Shown here one piece after another: positions 17,297 through 24,846 of a stretch of DNA of 64,000 nt. Positions within the stretch are counted from its first letter, which is position 1; each line of letters starts with the position of its first letter. The position numbers and the translations under genes were made by a program. The notes beneath the pieces were generated by a model. It had not been told where the DNA came from and ran no database searches. It saw only the letters and a program-made list of their open reading frames with translations. Where the stretch lies: the NCBI RefSeq assembly GCF_016862575.1, contig NZ_BONF01000009.1, forward strand, positions 345,892-409,891, in the 5' to 3' direction. The stretch comes from Catellatospora bangladeshensis (lineage in GTDB: Bacteria; Actinomycetota; Actinomycetes; Mycobacteriales; Micromonosporaceae).

Positions 17297-18427
17297 TCAC
17301 CCTTCTGAGGGCTGCAGCGAGGCGGTGATCAGGTCAGCGGCGGTCGCCAGCGGGGCCATCGCGCGCAGTTCGCCGGCGACCTCCTGGGCGGCGTTGCGGT
17401 AGCGGGGCTCCTCGACGACCGCGCGTATGGCGTCGCGCAGCTCCGTGGCGGTCACCGTGTCGGCGTCCAGCGCGATGCCCAGGCCCAGCTCGGCGCAGCG
17501 CGTGGCGATGTAGGGCTGGTCGGCGAAGATCGGGACGAGGACCAGCGGCAGCCCCCGGACCAGCGCCCGGCAGACCGTGCCCCAGCCGGCGTGCGTGACG
17601 ACGGCCGAGGCCCGGTCGAACAGCTCGTCGTGGGGGGTGCGCCCGAGCAGGCGTACGTTGTCCGGGATAGGCCCGGTCGGCGCCAGGCCCGCGCCGCCGT
17701 GGGTGACCAGGCCGTCGACGGGCAGCCCGGCCAGCGCCTGGACAGCGGCGGCCACGTACCGGTCCTGGACCAGCGCCCGCACGCCTAGGTTGATCGGCGC
17801 GTTCGTGCTGGCGCTGACGACCACGACCGGCCGCCCACCGGGCCGGGTCCGCGGCGTGGGCACCTCGGTGAAGGGGCCGACCAGGGCGACCTCGTCCGGC
17901 AGCCGGTGGGCCCCGGCGAAGCGCGGGGTCGTCGGGATCAGGTGCAGCTGCGGCGACGTGCGCCCGAGCAGGCTCACGTCGTCGTCGGGCAGGCCGAGCG
18001 CGGCCAGCACCCGGTGCGGGGCGAAGCTGTCGACGGCGTGCGGGGGCAGGAAGGTGCGGTAGGAGTCCAGCGCCGGGACCGGGCTGAACGACAGCGACAC
18101 CCACGGCAGGTCGATCCGCTGCGCGGCCAGCGCTCCGCCCGCGGCCATCACGTCGGCCACGATCAGCTCCGCGCCGCAGTCGTACGCGAGATCCACGATG
18201 TCGCGGACCATCGCCTCGAGGTCGCCGAGGAAGATGTGCCGGAACAGCGTGGCGCTGTCCGCGGAGTACAGGTGCGGGGGAATGGGCGCGTCGGGGCACC
18301 AGCGGCTCGCGGTCTCCTCGCTGAACGTGGTGACCTCGTGCCCGGCCGCACGCAGCTGCCCGGCGAGCGCCGCCATCGGCTCGGCGTGGCCGGGCGGGTG
18401 GAAGGGGACGAGCAGGATACTGGTCAC
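17297..18427 (-). CDS. MGT-type (GT1) glycosyltransferase
   Basis: A 376-aa natural-product glycosyltransferase of the UGT/MGT family. The N-terminus has LLVPFHPPGHAEPMAALAGQL (acceptor side) and the C-terminal half has VTHAGWGTVCRALVRGLPLV, then P-x-x-ADQPY, the nucleotide-sugar-binding signature. The GTG start at 18427 overlaps the upstream nucleotidyltransferase stop (GTGA). It most likely transfers a deoxysugar or hexose made from the nucleotidyltransferase product onto the modified peptide. No deoxysugar-biosynthesis genes lie nearby, so the donor may be a simple NDP-hexose. Confidence 0.88.
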   Translation of the reverse strand: MTSILLVPFHPPGHAEPMAALAGQLRAAGHEVTTFSEETASRWCPDAPIPPHLYSADSATLFRHIFLGDLEAMVRDIVDLAYDCGAELIVADVMAAGGALAAQRIDLPWVSLSFSPVPALDSYRTFLPPHAVDSFAPHRVLAALGLPDDDVSLLGRTSPQLHLIPTTPRFAGAHRLPDEVALVGPFTEVPTPRTRPGGRPVVVVSASTNAPINLGVRALVQDRYVAAAVQALAGLPVDGLVTHGGAGLAPTGPIPDNVRLLGRTPHDELFDRASAVVTHAGWGTVCRALVRGLPLVLVPIFADQPYIATRCAELGLGIALDADTVTATELRDAIRAVVEEPRYRNAAQEVAGELRAMAPLATAADLITASLQPSEG

Positions 18428-19221
18428 GGCTGCCGCCGGGCCAGTACGCCGCCGGGGGCTTCGAGGGCTTCGCGGGCCCGCAGGACACCGGCCGGGGTGC
18501 CGATGTCGTGGAACTCGCCGTCGGCGAAGGTCAGCGCGTGTACGCGCAACCCCGCGGTCATGGCGGCGACGAAGATGTCGCTGAGCAGGAGCTCCGGACC
18601 GGGCGGCGCATCGGCCACGCACGCGTGCAGCAGCTCGGTGAAGACCGGCGACCACGCGGCGATGCCCCACGTGTTGTCGGCCGGGGGGTGCTCGGGCTTG
18701 TCCACGATGGCCAGCACCCGGTACGAGCCGGGCTCGACAACGACCGGCGCGAGCGACTGCGGCGTGGCCGTCGGATAGACCCCGAGGCTGAGGTCCGCGC
18801 CTGTGCCGTCGTGGAAGTCCAGCAGCCTGGCGAAGCCGTCGTCCGGGGTGATGATCGTGTCCGGCATACCCATGCACACCGTCCGGCCAGCCAGGAACGG
18901 AGTGGCCAGGTCGAGCGCGTGCGGCAGCCCGCGCGCCACCTCCTGGCACACGTACGCCAGGTCCATGCCCAGGTAGCTGCCCGAGCCGAGGTAGCGCAGC
19001 AGTTCGGCCTTGGCCGGCGACAGCACGACGAAGGCACGCCCGACGCCGCCGCCGCGCATCGCGGTCAGGACGTGTTCGATGGCCGCCTTCGGCAGCACCC
19101 GGCCGCCGACGTCGTGGTAGCCGACCTGGATCAGCTCCTTGGGCGCGCGGTACGGCGCGAGGCGCGTCCCGGCGCCTGCCGCAGGCACCACACCGAACCG
19201 ACCCACCCGAAACACCCCCAC
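18424..19221 (-). CDS. sugar-1-phosphate nucleotidyltransferase (RmlA/GalU-like)
   Basis: A roughly 265-aa nucleotidyltransferase with the N-terminal signature PAAGAGTRLAPYRAPKEL and later GMPDTIITPDDGF, VDKPEHPPADNTWGIAAW and DIGTPAG. It forms an NDP-sugar from a sugar 1-phosphate and NTP, probably the donor for the coupled MGT glycosyltransferase. It is shorter than typical RmlA (about 290 aa). The start is uncertain among GTG 19221 (GGAAG upstream), GTG 19215 and GTG 19206. It is the first gene of the long minus-strand operon, and an operator-like palindrome lies immediately upstream. Confidence 0.82.
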   Translation of the reverse strand: MGVFRVGRFGVVPAAGAGTRLAPYRAPKELIQVGYHDVGGRVLPKAAIEHVLTAMRGGGVGRAFVVLSPAKAELLRYLGSGSYLGMDLAYVCQEVARGLPHALDLATPFLAGRTVCMGMPDTIITPDDGFARLLDFHDGTGADLSLGVYPTATPQSLAPVVVEPGSYRVLAIVDKPEHPPADNTWGIAAWSPVFTELLHACVADAPPGPELLLSDIFVAAMTAGLRVHALTFADGEFHDIGTPAGVLRAREALEAPGGVLARRQP

Positions 19222-19222
19222 G

Positions 19223-19236
19223 TGGTAGCGCTTCCA
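19223..19236. promoter_or_regulatory. LacI/CebR-like operator in the divergent promoter of the biosynthetic cluster
   Basis: TGGTAGCGCTTCCA is a 14-bp near-perfect palindrome with a central AGCGCT, close to the CebR box TGGGAGCGCTCCCA of streptomycetes. It lies 2 bases upstream of the first possible start of the minus-strand operon and about 110 bases upstream of the plus-strand operon. A second inverted repeat, CGATCGT-CCTT-ACGATCG, lies at 19322-19339 just before the plus-strand start at 19344. The regulator is not identified. Confidence 0.5.
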
Positions 19237-19343
19237 TGTACGCAGTTGTGCGAATGTATCGATGGTTCGTTGTGTTAATGTTGTGGATATGTTGTGGTCG
19301 CGGGGCCACTGACATTTACGTCGATCGTCCTTACGATCGGTCC

Positions 19344-20183
19344 ATGTTGGAGCCCCGGGTGTCGGTCGTGCTGCCGCTGTTCGGCGACCACCGCGCCACA
19401 CAGGTGCTGCCGCGGGTCTGTCGTGCCTGGCTCGCCCAGGACGTCCCGTGCGAGATCGTGATCGGCGTCGGCCCGGACACGGAGGTCCCCGACCTGCCCG
19501 ACGACCGCATCCGGCTGGTCTTCGCCGACCAGGGCCCGTCCGCGGCCGGACCGTTGCGCAACCTCGCGGCCGCGGCCGCCCGCGGATCGACGTTCTACCT
19601 CGGCGACGCCGACATCGTGCCGCTCGGCACCGACTACCTCACCAGGGCGCTGGAGCTGGGCCGGGATCGGGTGGTGATCCAGCCCTGGCTCTACCGCCTC
19701 GTCGACAGGTCCGGCACCCGCGACGACCTCGTCCTGGAGAACCCCCGTTTCGGCCGCGTCTGCCACGTCGACGCGGGCCCCGATGGCCGCCTGCAACCCG
19801 TCGGACCGGAGCGGTTCCTGTGGCAGGGCCGCGACTGCATGATCGTCGAACCCCCGCCGGGGGTCGGCTGGAACGTCCGCGAGGGGTCGCCCTGGTTCCC
19901 GCCGCCCTACCACTGGGGCGGCTTCCTCGTCGAGCGCAAGCTGTTCGACGACGTCGGCGGCTACTGCACCATCTACTCCGGCTGGGGATGCGAGGACGAC
20001 GACCTGATCGCCAAGCTGGAGGGCCGTATCGAGGTGATGCGCGCCTGGCGCGCCGCGCGCGGGCTGGCCTGCCTGCACTTCGAACACTCGCGTACGCACA
20101 CCGTGACGCTGCCCGCCAACCAGGAGATCCTGGCCCGGCGGCTGGACCGCGGGGTCGACGCGATGATCGCAGAGGACCGGTAG
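19344..20183 (+). CDS. GT2-type glycosyltransferase with GT7 C-terminal motif
   Basis: A 279-aa glycosyltransferase starting MLEPRVSVVLPLFGDHRATQ. The GT-A fold is shown by FYLGDADIVPL (the DxD metal site) and by GWGCEDDDLIAKLEG near the C-terminus, the signature of the galactosyltransferase C-terminal (GT7_C) domain. The upstream in-frame extension encodes an unlikely Tyr/Trp/Cys-rich leader and spans the promoter region, so ATG 19344 is used. It starts the plus-strand operon and ends exactly where the ABC ATPase start begins (TAG-ATG). It probably adds a second sugar to the cluster product. Confidence 0.82.
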   Translation: MLEPRVSVVLPLFGDHRATQVLPRVCRAWLAQDVPCEIVIGVGPDTEVPDLPDDRIRLVFADQGPSAAGPLRNLAAAAARGSTFYLGDADIVPLGTDYLTRALELGRDRVVIQPWLYRLVDRSGTRDDLVLENPRFGRVCHVDAGPDGRLQPVGPERFLWQGRDCMIVEPPPGVGWNVREGSPWFPPPYHWGGFLVERKLFDDVGGYCTIYSGWGCEDDDLIAKLEGRIEVMRAWRAARGLACLHFEHSRTHTVTLPANQEILARRLDRGVDAMIAEDR

Positions 20184-21092
20184 ATGGACGCCAGTGCCGC
20201 GATCGCGGTCACCGACCTGCGGAAGACCTACGGCACCACCACCGCCCTCGACGGGGTCTCGTTCGAGGTCGGCCAGGGCGAGTTCTTCGGGCTGCTCGGC
20301 CCCAACGGCGCGGGTAAGACCACCACCCTGGAGATCGTGGAAGGGCTGCGGCGCCCCGACTCCGGCCAGGCCCTGATGTTCGGTGCGCCATCCTGGCCGC
20401 CCAACCCGGACCTGATGCGGCGCATCGGCGTGCAGTCGCAGACGCCGGCGTTCTTCGAGCGGCTGACGGCCGCCGAGCAGATCCACGCGTTCGCGAAGCT
20501 CTACCGGGTCCCCGCCGTGCGTGCCGACGAGATGCTGGCCGCCGTCGGCCTGTCCGACAAGGCCCGGACCCGGGTCGAGCAGCTGTCGGGCGGGCAGGCC
20601 CAGCGCCTGGCGATCGCCTGCGCGCTCGTCCACGATCCGCAGCTGGTGTTCCTCGACGAGCCCACCGCCGGACTCGACCCCCAGGCCCGGCGCAACCTCT
20701 GGGACCTGCTCCGGGACATCAACGCCGCCGGCCGGACCGTCGTGCTGACCACGCACTACATGGACGAGGCCGAGGCGCTCTGCCACCGGGTCGCCATCAT
20801 CGACCACGGACGCATCCTCGAATGCGGACCGCCCGAGACGCTGATCCAGAAGGCCGACGCGGTCACCCGCGTCATCGCTCAGGCGGCCCTGGTCGACGCC
20901 GGTGAACTGCGCCGGCGGTTCCCCGAGGCGACCGTCACCGAGGATGACACCCGGATCGTCATCGCCAGCCCCGATCCCGCGCCGGTGCTCGCCGAGCTGG
21001 CAGCCCGCGGCGCGCTGCGCGACCTGGTGGTCAAGGGCGCCACCCTGGAGGACGCCTACCTGACGCTGACCGGGCGGGAGTATCGCGCATGA
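20184..21092 (+). CDS. ABC exporter ATP-binding subunit
   Basis: The 302-aa ATPase has Walker A GPNGAGKTT (about residues 39-47), signature LSGGQAQRL, Walker B LVFLDEPTAGLD and the H-loop TTHYMDEAE. The extra C-terminal domain is typical of DrrA/CcmA-type drug and antibiotic exporters. It starts directly after the glycosyltransferase stop and overlaps the permease start by 4 bases. With the next gene it should export, and give immunity to, the product of the cluster. Confidence 0.93.
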   Translation: MDASAAIAVTDLRKTYGTTTALDGVSFEVGQGEFFGLLGPNGAGKTTTLEIVEGLRRPDSGQALMFGAPSWPPNPDLMRRIGVQSQTPAFFERLTAAEQIHAFAKLYRVPAVRADEMLAAVGLSDKARTRVEQLSGGQAQRLAIACALVHDPQLVFLDEPTAGLDPQARRNLWDLLRDINAAGRTVVLTTHYMDEAEALCHRVAIIDHGRILECGPPETLIQKADAVTRVIAQAALVDAGELRRRFPEATVTEDDTRIVIASPDPAPVLAELAARGALRDLVVKGATLEDAYLTLTGREYRA

Positions 21093-22153
21093 ACGGCCTC
21101 GGAACCCTGTCGCAGATCCTGCTGCGCGGCTACCTGCGCGACAAGGCGTCGCTCTTCTTCACCCTGGCCTTCCCGCTGCTGTTCCTGGTCCTACTCGGCG
21201 GGCTGTTCGGCGGCGCCGACACCGCGCCGCAGGTGAAGGTCGCCGTCGTCGGCCCGGTCGACGTGCTGGACGCGCTGACCGACGGGCAGCGGGCCCAGAT
21301 CGGCCAGGTGCTCGCCATCACCCGGACCACCGACCTGGCCGCGGCGCTGGACCAGGTGCGCTCCGGCGACGAGACGGCCGCCATCGTCCAGCAGGGCACG
21401 CAGGTGCAGGTGCACTACTCGGCCGCCGACCCGTCCTCGGCCGCCACCGTGCGCAGCGTCGTGGAGTCGCTGGTGCAGGGGGCCAACCTGGCCGCCACCG
21501 GGCAGCCGCCCCGGTTCACCGTCTCGGTCACCACCGTCCAGGACGCGTCCGTCAAGCAGATCCAGTACCTCACGCCTGGCATCCTCGGGTGGGCCATCGC
21601 CACCGGCGCCACCTTCGGCGCCGCGTCGACCCTGGTCGTCTGGCGCCAGCGCAGGCTCACCCAGCGGCTGGCGCTCAGCCCCGTCGGCGTCCCGGCGGTT
21701 GTCGGCGCGCGGATCCTGGTCAGCCTCGGCCTGGCACTGGCGCAGACGCTGCTGTTCCTCGGCATCGCGGCCGCCTTCTTCGATCTTCAGCTCACCGGGG
21801 CGTGGTGGCTGGCGATCCCGCTCGTCCTCGCCTCGACCCTGGCGTTCCTGTCGGTCGGGCTGCTCGCCGGGGCGACCACGAGATCCGTCGAAGCCGGCAA
21901 CGCCGTCTGCAACATCGTCGTCATCCCGATGGCGTTCCTGTCCGGGTCGTTCGTTCCGCTGAGCTTCGCGCCCGACTGGCTGCAGGCCGCCTCGCTGGTG
22001 CTGCCCCTGCGCCAGTTCAACGAGGGCGTGCTCGACGTGCTCAGCCGCGGCGGGGGCATCGGCGACGTCGTGGTGCCCCTGGCCGTGCTGCTCGGCTTCG
22101 CCGCCGTGCTCACCACGGTCGCCGTCCGCCTGATCCGCCGCGAAGCCGACTGA
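21089..22153 (+). CDS. ABC-2 type exporter permease
   Basis: The 354-aa permease has one N-terminal membrane segment (residues about 22-42), an extracytoplasmic loop of about 130 residues (45-175), then five hydrophobic segments. The conserved ABC-2 region reads PMAFLSGSFVPLSFAPDWLQ. This is the architecture of DrrB/YhgE-like exporter subunits. The start overlaps the ATPase stop (ATGA), so the pair is co-translated. Confidence 0.92.
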   Translation: MNGLGTLSQILLRGYLRDKASLFFTLAFPLLFLVLLGGLFGGADTAPQVKVAVVGPVDVLDALTDGQRAQIGQVLAITRTTDLAAALDQVRSGDETAAIVQQGTQVQVHYSAADPSSAATVRSVVESLVQGANLAATGQPPRFTVSVTTVQDASVKQIQYLTPGILGWAIATGATFGAASTLVVWRQRRLTQRLALSPVGVPAVVGARILVSLGLALAQTLLFLGIAAAFFDLQLTGAWWLAIPLVLASTLAFLSVGLLAGATTRSVEAGNAVCNIVVIPMAFLSGSFVPLSFAPDWLQAASLVLPLRQFNEGVLDVLSRGGGIGDVVVPLAVLLGFAAVLTTVAVRLIRREAD

Positions 22154-22168
22154 GAGGGCACCGGACAC

Positions 22169-23023
22169 GTGAGCCGCCGAGGCGTGTACTTCGTCGCCAA
22201 CGACGCCGTCCTGGACCAGGCCATCGCCTTCCTGAACAGCTTCCGCGCGCACAACCCGACGATCGCGCTGTGCCTCATCCCCTACAACGACGACGTGGCG
22301 GGCCTCGTCCGGCTGGCCGGCGAGTACGACTTCGGCATCTGGTCCGACGACGACACGTTGGCCTGGTGCGACGGCGTGAGCCGGCGGTTCCACGACCGCA
22401 CCGTCGGCCAGTACCGGAAGCTGGCGATGTGGGAGGGCCCGTTCGACGAGTTCGTCTACATCGACACCGACACCGTCGTGCTGACCGACATCGGCTTCGT
22501 GTTCGCCCATCTGGAGGACTTCGGCTTCGTCGCCTCGCACTCCAACATCCCGCAGATCCGCAAGTGGGTGTGGAAGGACTCGATCTACGACGCGCAGGTC
22601 CTCACCGGGCGGCAGATCGCCTACGCGGCCAACACCGGCTTCCTGGTCTCCCGCAGGCAGTGTCTGCCGCGTACGGCGGTCGACGAGCGGCTGCCCGCCG
22701 CGGTCGCGCTGGCCGAGCACATGGAGCTGTTCTGCTGCGAGCAGCCGCTGCTGAACTACCTCATCGTGACCTCGGGCGTCCGCCACGGCAGCCTGATGAC
22801 GATCGCGGCGAAGACGCGCTCGTGGCACATTCCCATGGAGCGCTGGGCGGGCGATCCCTCCTACGTGGTCGAGGACGGCCGCGTGGTCGTGCCGGATTCG
22901 CCGCATCTGCTGATGCACTGGGCAGGCGAGTGGGCGCGGGCCCGGGACACCGGGGCGCAGATCCCCTACTTCGAGCTGTGGAACCACTACCGCCGACTTC
23001 GCGACCCGCAGGAGACGCCATGA
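22169..23023 (+). CDS. GT8-like glycosyltransferase
   Basis: A 284-aa GT-A fold protein. VYFVANDAVLDQAIAFLNSF at the N-terminus, YRKLAMWEGPFDEFVYIDTDTVVL with the metal-binding DTD triad near residues 98-103, AYAANTGFLV, and the C-terminal LLMHWAGEW resemble GT8 enzymes (HxxG near the end). GTG 22169 has GAGAGGG upstream. It sits between the exporter and the phosphorylase in the plus-strand operon and overlaps the latter by ATGA. A third sugar transfer or a different acceptor is possible; the family call is by motif only. Confidence 0.65.
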   Translation: MSRRGVYFVANDAVLDQAIAFLNSFRAHNPTIALCLIPYNDDVAGLVRLAGEYDFGIWSDDDTLAWCDGVSRRFHDRTVGQYRKLAMWEGPFDEFVYIDTDTVVLTDIGFVFAHLEDFGFVASHSNIPQIRKWVWKDSIYDAQVLTGRQIAYAANTGFLVSRRQCLPRTAVDERLPAAVALAEHMELFCCEQPLLNYLIVTSGVRHGSLMTIAAKTRSWHIPMERWAGDPSYVVEDGRVVVPDSPHLLMHWAGEWARARDTGAQIPYFELWNHYRRLRDPQETP

Positions 23024-23823
23024 CCGCCGCAGCCGACATCGCCGTGATCGGCGGATCCGGCCTCTACAGCCTGCTCGACGGGGGCTACGAGGTGCGACCG
23101 GACACCCCGTACGGCGCCGCGTCCGACGCGATCACCGTCGGGGAGGTGGCCGGGCGGCGGGTGGCGTTCCTGCCCCGGCACGGCCGGGACCACCGCCACC
23201 CGCCGCACCGCATCCCCTACCGCGCCAACCTGTGGGCGCTGCGCGCGCTCGGCGTACGGCAGATCCTCGCCCCCTGCGCCGTCGGAGGCCTCACCGCCGG
23301 CCTCGGGCCGGGCTCGTTCGTGCTGCCAGACCAGCTCATCGACCGGACCAGCGGCCGGGAACGCACCTACGTCGACACCGGAGCGGCGCACGTCAACTTC
23401 GCCGACCCGTACTGCCCCGCCGGGCGTCAGACGGTCCGCGACACCGCCGCCGCCACCGGCCTGGACCTCACCGGCACCGGAACCATGGTCGTCATCGACG
23501 GGCCGCGCTTCTCCACCCGCGCCGAGTCCCGCTGGTATGCCGCCTGCGGCGGCACCGTGATCAACATGACCGGCGCGCCCGAGGCGGCCCTGGCCCGCGA
23601 ACTCGCCCTGTGCTACACGACGATCGCGCTCGTCACCGACCTCGACGCGGGCGTCGACGGCGACCACGGCGTCACCCTGGACGAGGTGTTCCGCGTATTC
23701 AAGGACAACACCGAACGCATGCGGGCGCTGCTGCTGACCACCATCGCGAACCTGCCCGGCCAGCGTGACTGCCCCTGCCCGGCCGCGCTGGACGGCCTCC
23801 AGGTGGCCTTCGATCTGCCCTGA
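23020..23823 (+). CDS. mtnP: S-methyl-5'-thioadenosine phosphorylase family protein
   Basis: A 267-aa purine-nucleoside phosphorylase family member: IGGSGLYSL (phosphate loop), FLPRHGRDHRHPPHRIPYRAN, GPRFSTRAESRWY and the purine-side INMTGAPEAALARELALCY. Enzymes of this family split methylthioadenosine, and often 5'-deoxyadenosine, with phosphate. Its start overlaps the GT8-like stop (ATGA), so it is part of the cluster operon rather than a methionine-salvage operon. Since three radical SAM enzymes in the locus release 5'-deoxyadenosine, an inhibitor, removal of that product is the likely role. Substrate choice is inferred. Confidence 0.85.
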   Translation: MTAAADIAVIGGSGLYSLLDGGYEVRPDTPYGAASDAITVGEVAGRRVAFLPRHGRDHRHPPHRIPYRANLWALRALGVRQILAPCAVGGLTAGLGPGSFVLPDQLIDRTSGRERTYVDTGAAHVNFADPYCPAGRQTVRDTAAATGLDLTGTGTMVVIDGPRFSTRAESRWYAACGGTVINMTGAPEAALARELALCYTTIALVTDLDAGVDGDHGVTLDEVFRVFKDNTERMRALLLTTIANLPGQRDCPCPAALDGLQVAFDLP

Positions 23824-23836
23824 CCGGCCGCGATCC

Positions 23837-23877
23837 GCGGGGCCGCCCGGGTGGTGCCGGACAGCCCCGCCGGGCGG
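23837..23877. terminator. bidirectional terminator candidate between convergent genes
   Basis: Two competing stems, CCGCCCGG with CCGGGCGG (23843-23850 and 23870-23877) and GCGGGGC with GCCCCGC (23837-23843 and 23864-23870), fill the 57-bp gap between the phosphorylase and the SnoaL-like gene. There is no U-run, as is usual in actinomycetes. Confidence 0.5.
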
Positions 23878-23880
23878 TCG

Positions 23881-24525
23881 TCAGTGCGCGACCGGGCAGC
23901 CGTTGGTGAGCTTGCCGAGGAACTGGTTCGGGTCGTAGTAGTGCTCGACCTCCAGCAGCTTCAGGTCGTCGCTGACCTTCGCCACGCTGATCCCGAACAT
24001 CTCGATCGTCTTACCGTCCGGCTGGTGGCCGTGGTACTCACCCTCGAACGCGCCCCAGTGCCGCCACTTGAACGTGACCACCGGGGGCGGGCTGATGACC
24101 TCCAGGACCTCCCAGTAGAACCCGTTCGGGAACGCCTTGTGGAAGATGTGGTGCGAGGAGTCGAACGACTCCTGGCCGCTGCGGTAGAACGGGCTGTCCC
24201 CGATGAGGATGTTGTAGCTGCCGATGTCGGCGATGTCCTGCGCGCTGGCCCACGGCCCGCCGTTGACGTTGGTGCGGAAGTGCTCGGTCACCATCGACAC
24301 CCAGGTCGCCGGGTCCTTCTTGTACGAGACCTCCATCTCGAAGACCTGGACGATGCTCTCGACGATCGCCTCGAGCGAGTCGGGCGCGTGCTGGGTGGTG
24401 CGCTGGCCCGGCATGACGGTGTGGGACAGGTGGTAGTCGGGGGTGGTGCCGTCACGCCAGGCGGACGTCTCGGCGGCCTCGATGACGGCGGTGCGGCCTT
24501 GCAGCCACAGGGGGGTTTCAGACAT
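23881..24525 (-). CDS. SnoaL-like (NTF2-fold) protein, ester-cyclase family
   Basis: A 214-aa protein from ATG 24525 (MSETPLWLQG). It matches the SnoaL-like/ester-cyclase group: FKWRHWGAFEGEYHGHQPDGKTIEMFGISVAKVSD near the C-terminus, followed by EVEHYYDPNQFLGKL, the usual last strands of the cone-shaped fold. Some members cyclise aromatic polyketides and others are hydroxylases or have no known activity. It is convergent with the phosphorylase gene and may or may not belong to the cluster. AAAGGGCGG upstream is the likely ribosome site. Confidence 0.68.
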   Translation of the reverse strand: MSETPLWLQGRTAVIEAAETSAWRDGTTPDYHLSHTVMPGQRTTQHAPDSLEAIVESIVQVFEMEVSYKKDPATWVSMVTEHFRTNVNGGPWASAQDIADIGSYNILIGDSPFYRSGQESFDSSHHIFHKAFPNGFYWEVLEVISPPPVVTFKWRHWGAFEGEYHGHQPDGKTIEMFGISVAKVSDDLKLLEVEHYYDPNQFLGKLTNGCPVAH

Positions 24526-24846
24526 GACGGAATTCCGCCCTTTCACGAGCAATGAGGGGTGACGGCAGGCCGGCCGCCTGCCGGAAGCCACGGAAGGACG
24601 CATGCGGCCACGAACCACCGGCGATCATCGGCGGTGGTGGCTCGACGCAGGGTCGGCACGGGCAGGCGTCATGGCCCACCGCAACACCTCCCCCGCTCGA
24701 TGGTCGCAGTGAGAGTATCGATGTCGCGACATCCATGGAAGTCCAAACCAGACTATTTATGATCGCCGTAACCGGAGCGGAACACCGTCCCGTCACGAGT
24801 GAACGACTCTTCAGCGAACGCGTGAATGCCCGTAGCATTCCGGTCC
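24526..24846. promoter_or_regulatory. 321-bp divergent promoter region with two palindromes
   Basis: No gene was seen here. Positions 24614-24638 hold a 25-bp dyad with ACCACCG/CGGTGGT outer arms. GATGTCGCGACATC at 24720-24733 is a perfect 14-bp palindrome typical of TetR/MarR-type operators. An AT-richer stretch (24735-24765) lies between the latter and the nuclease gene and probably holds its promoter. Confidence 0.4.

Noticed and set aside
15453..17402. 649-codon plus-strand open frame
   Set aside because: It is antisense to the cobalamin-type radical SAM gene, with its CPYNCAFC motif, and has no recognisable protein features.
2851..24525. Aromatic polyketide cluster, suggested by the questin-oxidase-family, SnoaL-like, P450 and SARP genes
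   Set aside because: No ketosynthase, acyl carrier protein or other PKS gene is present, whereas peptide-modifying radical SAM enzymes dominate.
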